A stretch of 8,953 nt of DNA from Dehalococcoidia bacterium CG2_30_46_9 (lineage in GTDB: Bacteria; Chloroflexota; Dehalococcoidia; GIF9; AB-539-J10). The stretch's first letter is position 1, and each line of letters starts with the position of its first letter. The translations under genes and the position numbers were made by a program. Below, one piece after another: positions 5,002 to 8,953 of the stretch. The notes below the pieces were generated by a model that was given only the letters and a program-made list of their open reading frames with translations, was not told where the DNA came from and did no database searches. The DNA lies in the NCBI GenBank assembly GCA_001873005.1, contig MNYE01000080.1, positions 1 through 8,953 on the forward strand. Reading direction: 5' to 3'.

Positions 5002-6726
5002 ATGAAAAACACTGATATTGCCAAGGTATTTAATGACATAGCTGACCTTCTGGAGCTTAAAGGGGAGAATGTTTTTAAGATTCGCGCTTACCAGAAGGCA
5101 GCCAGGGCTATTGAGCATTATCCCAAGGAAATAAAAATTATGCTCGAGGAAGGGGAAGACTTGAAGAATATCCCCGGTGTGGGTGAGGCAATAGCAAAGA
5201 AGACTACTGAGTTAGTGACTACAGGAAAGTTAGGTTACTATGAGAATCTGAAGGTCGAGTTCCCTAAAGGTATTACTAATCTCTTATCCATTCCTGGAGT
5301 CGGACCAAAAACAGCTAACAAGCTTGCCACAGAGTTGGGGATAACTACGGTAGACGAGCTAGAGCAAGCGATTAAAGATGGCAAGGTGGCTAGACTTTTC
5401 CGCCTCGGAGAAAAAACAGCTAGTAATATGTTACAGCAAATTCAGGCTTTGCGCCGCAAAGACCAGCGTATTCCTATTGGTGAAGCTTTGCCCGTTGTCG
5501 AGGAAATTTTGGGGGCACTCCGCTCCATTCCCGGCGTGAGGAACTTAACTGCTGCCGGCAGTTTACGCCGATTCAGGGAAACGGTGGGCGATATTGACCT
5601 TATGGGCACTGCCGACAACACAAGAGAGGTTATAGATGCTTTTGTTGCCTTGCCTTCTGTGGGACAGGTGCTAGCACAAGGACCAACCAAGGCAAGTGTC
5701 ATAGCCTCCGAAGGGCTACAGACCGATCTAAGAATGGTGGAGCATGATTCCTTTGGCTCTTTACTTCAGTATTTTACGGGCAGCAAACAGCATAATATTT
5801 CCTTAAGAGAAAGGGGACGCAGGCAAGGCTTAAAGTTAAGTGAATATGGCATAACTACCATAGCCACGGACATATTGGAAAAATTTGCCACTGAAGAAGA
5901 GTTCTATCATCGACTTGGACTCCAATATATCCCACCTGAGCTCAGGGAAGCTCAAGGGGAGATAGAAAGGGCTGAGCAAGGAACTTTGCCCAAGCTTTTA
6001 GAACTATCAGACATAAGGGGTGACTTTCATATTCACACTAATTGGAGTGATGGACACAATTCTATCGAAGAAATGGCTTTAGCTGCCAAAAGTTTGGGCT
6101 ACCAGTATATTGCGATTACCGATCATTCTGGCGGGCGAGGCATTGCCCACGGACTCGATACAGAGAGGCTAGGAAGACAGATTGGCGAGATTGAGGCACT
6201 TAATGAGCGATTGAACGATATTCACATATTTACCGGCATTGAGGTTGACATTCGGGCAGACGGTAGCTTAGATTTGCCCCACGAGACTCTTTCTGAGCTG
6301 GACATAGTCATTGCCGCAGTGCATTCCGCTATGAATCAAACTGAGGAAAGAATGACCAAGAGGGTGTTAAGTGCCACAGAAAACCCAGATGTTGACATCA
6401 TAGCCCACCCCACTTGCCGCCTTCTTGGTGAACGTGAGCCGATAGCCATAGACTTAGAAGCTATTTTCCAGGCAACAGCCAAATACAGTAAAGTCTTGGA
6501 AATTAACGCCATGCCGGAGCGACTTGACTTAAATGACATTCATGCCTTTCGGGCCAGAGATATGGGTATAAAACTTGCCATCGGGACTGATGCTCATAGC
6601 ATTGCTCATTTGGACCTCATGCGCTTTGGCGTCGGCGTTGCTCGCCGAGCTTGGTGTGAACCTCAGCACATATTAAATACCTTGCCTCTGGAAGAATTGC
6701 TTACCTTTTTAGGTAGAAATAGATGA
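5002..6726 (+). CDS. polX: DNA polymerase/3'-5' exonuclease PolX (X-family polymerase with PHP domain)
   Basis: This full-length 574-aa PolX is a gap-filling repair polymerase. Residues 1-90 form the 8-kDa-like domain (VFNDIADLLELKGENVFKIR). Helix-hairpin-helix motifs are at 57-66 (IPGVGEAIAKK) and 97-106 (IPGVGPKTAN). The polymerase palm holds GSLRR (186-190) with metal-binding D197 and D199 (GDIDLM) and D242 (QTDLRMV). Residues about 338-574 are the PHP domain, with ligand residues intact: H343, H345 (DFHIHTNWSDG), D350, H375 (TDHS), E414, H441, H469, D530 and H532 (GTDAH). In PolX this domain gives 3'-5' exonuclease and 3'-end cleaning activity. Only a poor ribosome site (G-run 4985-4989) precedes the ATG, so translation may depend on read-through from the toxin gene. 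The end overlaps the phosphatase gene (ATGA). Confidence 0.96.
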   Translation: MKNTDIAKVFNDIADLLELKGENVFKIRAYQKAARAIEHYPKEIKIMLEEGEDLKNIPGVGEAIAKKTTELVTTGKLGYYENLKVEFPKGITNLLSIPGVGPKTANKLATELGITTVDELEQAIKDGKVARLFRLGEKTASNMLQQIQALRRKDQRIPIGEALPVVEEILGALRSIPGVRNLTAAGSLRRFRETVGDIDLMGTADNTREVIDAFVALPSVGQVLAQGPTKASVIASEGLQTDLRMVEHDSFGSLLQYFTGSKQHNISLRERGRRQGLKLSEYGITTIATDILEKFATEEEFYHRLGLQYIPPELREAQGEIERAEQGTLPKLLELSDIRGDFHIHTNWSDGHNSIEEMALAAKSLGYQYIAITDHSGGRGIAHGLDTERLGRQIGEIEALNERLNDIHIFTGIEVDIRADGSLDLPHETLSELDIVIAAVHSAMNQTEERMTKRVLSATENPDVDIIAHPTCRLLGEREPIAIDLEAIFQATAKYSKVLEINAMPERLDLNDIHAFRARDMGIKLAIGTDAHSIAHLDLMRFGVGVARRAWCEPQHILNTLPLEELLTFLGRNR

Positions 6727-7400
6727 CTAGTACTCTGGCTCTTTTTGACCTAGATGGGACTTTATCTTCCGGACACATCTGGGAAGGATTTCTCAAGTAT
6801 TATCTAATGCATAAAAAGAAGAGAGCTTGGATATTGGCATTTTGGGCTACACATTTAGCCTTATGGTTATTAAGCAAGTGCAAACTAGTCAGCAAGGAGA
6901 AAACCAGAGCAAAATGGATGGAAGATTTAAGTGACATCTTCAAAGGAGCAAGTAGGGAAGAGGTACTAGATGTCCTTCAGTGGGTCGGGGATAATTATCT
7001 ATTCAATTCATTGCGCAGCGATGTAGTTGAGATTTTGAAGCAGCATAAACAAAATAGACATACAGTGGTGATTGTGTCTGCTACCTATAGCGAACTTCTG
7101 AGAATCGTAGGGCAAAGATTCGGTGTATATGATGTAATTGGCACGGAGCTTGAGGAAGTTGATGGTAAATATACGGGTAAGGCTGTTAAACCTTTATGCT
7201 TCGCTGAAAATAAAGCTAAACTGCTTAAAGAATTCATTAATCGCAACGGACTGGAAATAGACCTTTCGTCAAGTTTCGCTTACGCTGATAGTATCTTTGA
7301 TGCCTCCTTGTTGGCGTTAGTAGGGCACCCAGTAGCAACCTACCCCGATAAAGGTTTGCGCCAATTGGCTGAGCGTAATGGCTGGCAAATATTGCCTTGA
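6723..7400 (+). CDS. HAD-superfamily subfamily IB phosphatase (SerB-like)
   Basis: This 225-aa cytosolic hydrolase has all four HAD motifs: nucleophile D9 and general acid D11 (FDLDGTL), motif II S119 (VIVSATY), motif III K164 (ENKAKLL) and motif IV D189/D193 (YADSIFDASLL). The cap is the helical type IB insertion between motifs I and II, containing a hydrophobic helix near 35-52. The segment GTELEEVDGKYTGKAVKPLCF is typical of the SerB-like IB group. That group removes phosphate from small molecules such as phosphoserine; the actual substrate cannot be told. The ATG shares ATGA with the polX stop, so the two are co-translated. A promoter for the next gene begins inside its stop codon region. 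Confidence 0.9.
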   Translation: MTSTLALFDLDGTLSSGHIWEGFLKYYLMHKKKRAWILAFWATHLALWLLSKCKLVSKEKTRAKWMEDLSDIFKGASREEVLDVLQWVGDNYLFNSLRSDVVEILKQHKQNRHTVVIVSATYSELLRIVGQRFGVYDVIGTELEEVDGKYTGKAVKPLCFAENKAKLLKEFINRNGLEIDLSSSFAYADSIFDASLLALVGHPVATYPDKGLRQLAERNGWQILP

Positions 7401-7425
7401 ACCTCGGGAATCGCCGGGTTATAAT
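7397..7425 (+). promoter_or_regulatory. Sigma70-type promoter overlapping the phosphatase stop codon
   Basis: TTGAAC at 7397-7402 and TATAAT at 7420-7425 are separated by exactly 17 nt, a near-consensus pair. The stop TGA (7398-7400) lies inside the -35 box. It would give the following gene its own transcript with a leader of about 35 nt. Confidence 0.6.
7400..7420. promoter_or_regulatory. Imperfect palindrome inside the promoter spacer
   Basis: AACC-t-CGG (7400-7407) pairs with CCG-GGTT (7414-7420) across a 6-nt loop with one bulged T. No T-run follows directly, so it is a weak terminator at best. It occupies the promoter spacer and could be a regulator site instead. Confidence 0.35.
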
Positions 7426-7466
7426 ATAAAAAATGATTTTTGAGAATGGTAGAGGAGGTAAGTGCA

Positions 7467-8171
7467 GTGTTGGCTGGCGCAGGCGATGCTCAGGCGATTC
7501 AACATTTGAAACAAGCTCTTGCCGAAGGCAAGCACTGGTATATAGCCTTGCTGGAGGCAGTCAGACTGTGGAAAAGTCCTGAGGAGAACTATAATGGGCG
7601 ACATTATTGTTACCTTATTGATAATGAAGCTTTTGATTGGCTACTCTTAGCGGAAAGGTTGTGCGAAGAGATTAATGGGTTTATTCCTGAAAAGGAATAC
7701 ATCAACCTCCTCTTCTTTGACAAACCGCCAATTGAATTAAGCAAGGATGAATTTAGACACTTAATTGGTGATGCTAAATACAAAGCCTATCTCAACTATC
7801 TCTACGGCATACTCCTGGAACAATTCCTGATTCTGGCTGTGACGGAAGAGATTCGCAAGAGAAAGAAAGCTCTTGGCTTAAGCGACAAAAACATACTTGA
7901 TGAAGCCTACAGATGTATCTACGGTGCAACACAAGCAGAACTATTGAGAAACTTCCGGAAAGGAAGGCGTTACCCTCTATCCCGTTCTATAAGCCTGAGT
8001 GAGCTAAATGAATTTATCTACTGGCTATTTAAATATCGCCTAAGAAGATGCGATAAATCCTGCGTTGCCAGTGATACCAAAAAAGCCTTGATGAAGTTGC
8101 ACGGGCTATTAAAGTTGAAAACTGAATCGTTTCGCTCTTCACCCTCGCGCCCCCCGACAGATAAGGAGTAG
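7467..8171 (+). CDS. Unrecognised 234-aa protein, convergent with valS
   Basis: I cannot name a family with confidence. The protein looks soluble and largely helical, with conserved-looking aromatic segments (KHWYIALLEAVRLW, NEAFDWLLLAERLCEEI, INLLFFDKPP, FIYWLFKYRLRR). No enzyme motif, membrane span or zinc site is visible. GAGGAGG at 7452-7458 is 8 nt before GTG 7467, so that start is preferred; TTG 7440 or ATG 7446 would place the site inside the gene. It is served by the promoter at 7397-7425. The last dozen residues (SSPSRPPTDKE) are encoded by a degenerate copy of the G/C-rich repeat found inside valS, so the native end may lie near residue 222. It sits in the housekeeping part of the window, which hints at a vertically inherited gene. 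Confidence 0.78.
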   Translation: MLAGAGDAQAIQHLKQALAEGKHWYIALLEAVRLWKSPEENYNGRHYCYLIDNEAFDWLLLAERLCEEINGFIPEKEYINLLFFDKPPIELSKDEFRHLIGDAKYKAYLNYLYGILLEQFLILAVTEEIRKRKKALGLSDKNILDEAYRCIYGATQAELLRNFRKGRRYPLSRSISLSELNEFIYWLFKYRLRRCDKSCVASDTKKALMKLHGLLKLKTESFRSSPSRPPTDKE

Positions 8172-8188
8172 TGTGGGGGAACTCCCTC
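8142..8188. repeat. Degenerate copy of the G/C-rich palindromic repeat at the 3' end of the 234-aa gene
   Basis: CCCTCGC (8142-8148), CAGATAAGG (8158-8166) and a G-run (8175-8179) follow the same order as in the unit at 8694-8725 inside valS. A 9-nt C-rich spacer separates the first two blocks here. The copy contains the stop codon of the 234-aa gene. Confidence 0.5.
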
Positions 8189-8345
8189 AATCCTAAAATC
8201 CTAAATCCTAATTTCTAAGCTCTAAACAAATCTCTTTGAAATGCAAAAGGCAAAAATAAAAATGCAAAATGACAGAGCAAAGGCTAAAAAATTTGCATTT
8301 TGAGTTGTCATTTTGACTTTTGACCTTTGATTTTTAATTTTCTAT
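8189..8345. repeat. A/T-rich intergenic repeat with tandem AATCCTA and a large inverted repeat
   Basis: The gap between the convergent genes is not unique-looking DNA. It opens with three AATCCTA copies (8189-8195, 8197-8203, 8204-8210). It then has CAAAATGACA (8265-8274) perfectly inverted as TGTCATTTTG (8306-8315), flanked by purine-rich A-tracts on the left and pyrimidine-rich T-tracts on the right that also pair loosely. The structure resembles intergenic repeats of several environmental bacterial lineages. Lying between two 3' ends, it could fold as a bidirectional terminator. No gene is visible in it. Confidence 0.6.
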
Positions 8346-8350
8346 ATTGT

Positions 8351-8953
8351 CTAGTATTTAGTGTTTCTTTCCGAGGGAGAGGTGAGCTGAGACAGTTCCT
8401 GGTGTAACCTCATCAGCTTATCTTTAAGCGTATCAAGCTTTTGCCTTTCTTTTTCAAGAATATGGGGCGGTGCCTTGGCAAGGAAGGCATCGTCTCTTAG
8501 TCTTATCTCAATTTTCTCAATTTTAGCTTGAGTTATCTCACTTTCTTTTGCCAACTTCTCTCTCTCAGCCTTCAAATCCACCATGCCAGCCCAGGGCAAG
8601 ACCACCTCTGCTTCTTTTACCACCAAGATGAGGGCACCCTCACGTCCCTTGCCAGATAAGGGGGAGAGAGGGGAGGGCCCCCTCTCTAATTGTCCCTCGC
8701 CAGATAAGGTGGGGGGAAGGGAGGGACTCCTTTCTTCCCTACCCTCTCCCGTTAAGGGAGAGGGAGCTTTGAATTTCCTTTCCTGGCGGCTTAGAATGGC
8801 TAAAGGCTGAGCCCGAGCCAATTTTTCTATGATTTTCTTTTGCTCAATAAGGCAAGACAGAAGTTCATCAGTGTAGATTTCAGCCTCAATCCACTTATCC
8901 ACGTTCACTTTGTACTGAGCACGAGCGTTGCGGATAGAGCGGACGATATCCAT
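8351..8953 (-). CDS. valS: Valyl-tRNA synthetase, C-terminal part (5' end outside window), with in-frame repeat insert
   Basis: This is the last 200 residues of ValRS, which charges tRNA-Val. The visible part starts in the end of the anticodon-binding domain (MDIVRSIRNARAQYKV; the Met at the edge is internal). It then has the linker, the conserved VLPWAGMVDLKAEREKLAKE, and the C-terminal coiled-coil arm ending FLAKAPPHILEKERQKLDTLKDKLMRL, which in ValRS contacts the tRNA. Between KFKAP and GALILVV, where family members normally run straight through a short link, lie about 43 extra residues rich in Ser, Pro, Gly, Glu and Arg, encoded by three palindromic repeat units (8636-8766). The frame is kept, so the enzyme is probably functional with a surface loop. 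The tail SPSERNTKY may also derive from repeat sequence. The stop is at 8351-8353. Confidence 0.93.
   Translation of the reverse strand: MDIVRSIRNARAQYKVNVDKWIEAEIYTDELLSCLIEQKKIIEKLARAQPLAILSRQERKFKAPSPLTGEGREERSPSLPPTLSGEGQLERGPSPLSPLSGKGREGALILVVKEAEVVLPWAGMVDLKAEREKLAKESEITQAKIEKIEIRLRDDAFLAKAPPHILEKERQKLDTLKDKLMRLHQELSQLTSPSERNTKY
8636..8766. repeat. Three G/C-rich palindromic repeat units inserted in frame in valS
   Basis: Units at about 8646-8674, 8694-8725 and 8742-8765 share a CCCT(C/T)..CC(A/C)G(A)TTAAGG/ATAAGG..GGG plan. The last is a perfect hairpin: CCCTCTCCC (8742-8750) with GGGAGAGGG (8756-8764) and a 5-nt loop. Another perfect 9-bp pair joins units one and two: AGAGAGGGG (8665-8673) with CCCCTCTCT (8679-8687). 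On the minus strand the units encode variants of SPLTGEGRE / PTLSGEGQLERG / SPLSGKGREG. Insert borders are judged from the expected ValRS sequence and are approximate. Confidence 0.78.

Noticed and set aside
7400..7440. Strong intrinsic terminator after the phosphatase gene
   Set aside because: The stem is bulged and is followed by an A/T mix and A-run rather than a T-run; the same bases make a better promoter.
8636..8766. Intein or CRISPR-like array in valS
   Set aside because: The insert is far too short for an intein and lacks splice motifs; the units are palindromic, unequal in spacing and coding, unlike CRISPR repeats and spacers.
8583..8810. Plus-strand open frame within valS
   Set aside because: It is the antisense reading of the G/C-rich repeat insert, which is open in several frames because of its composition.

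Overview
The window looks like a chromosomal segment of an uncultured bacterium. A Chloroflexota (Dehalococcoidia-like) origin is my best guess, at low to moderate confidence. It rests on the mix of housekeeping genes, the GTG/TTG starts and the style of the intergenic and intragenic palindromic repeats. No rRNA, tRNA or other taxonomic marker is present.

Layout. A housekeeping frame brackets an accessory block. At the left edge is the 3' end of secA (helical scaffold end plus C-terminal SEC-C zinc motif). At 5002-8171 are polX (X-family DNA polymerase with PHP domain), a HAD-IB phosphatase overlapping it by ATGA, and an unrecognised 234-aa protein with its own promoter. At the right edge, on the minus strand, is the 3' end of valS (valyl-tRNA synthetase).

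The accessory block (about 344-4992) has two parts. Part A (344-1785) holds a 110-bp 'TGTCATTGCGAG' palindromic repeat, a VapBC-type toxin-antitoxin pair with an excisionase-like HTH antitoxin and a clear promoter/operator, and two overlapping small zinc-ribbon genes, the second of FmdB type. It is bounded on the right by a 32-bp near-copy (29/32) of the 3' end of secA, which resembles a duplicated integration target or recombination scar. Part B (1786-4992) is a tightly packed, mostly overlapping operon: an unknown 136-aa protein, a fusion of an EVE/PUA-like domain with a PD-(D/E)XK nuclease, a beta-type DNA methyltransferase, an acidic 76-aa protein, and a Phd/RelB-type antitoxin with a RelE toxin. 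I read this as a restriction-modification system with a toxin-antitoxin module behind it. The reader-nuclease fusion is the most interesting protein here.

Repeats also enter coding sequence. valS carries an in-frame, low-complexity insert of about 43 residues encoded by three G/C-rich palindromic units. A degenerate fourth unit forms the C-terminal tail of the convergent 234-aa gene. Between the two genes lies an A/T-rich intergenic repeat with a perfect 10-bp inverted repeat.
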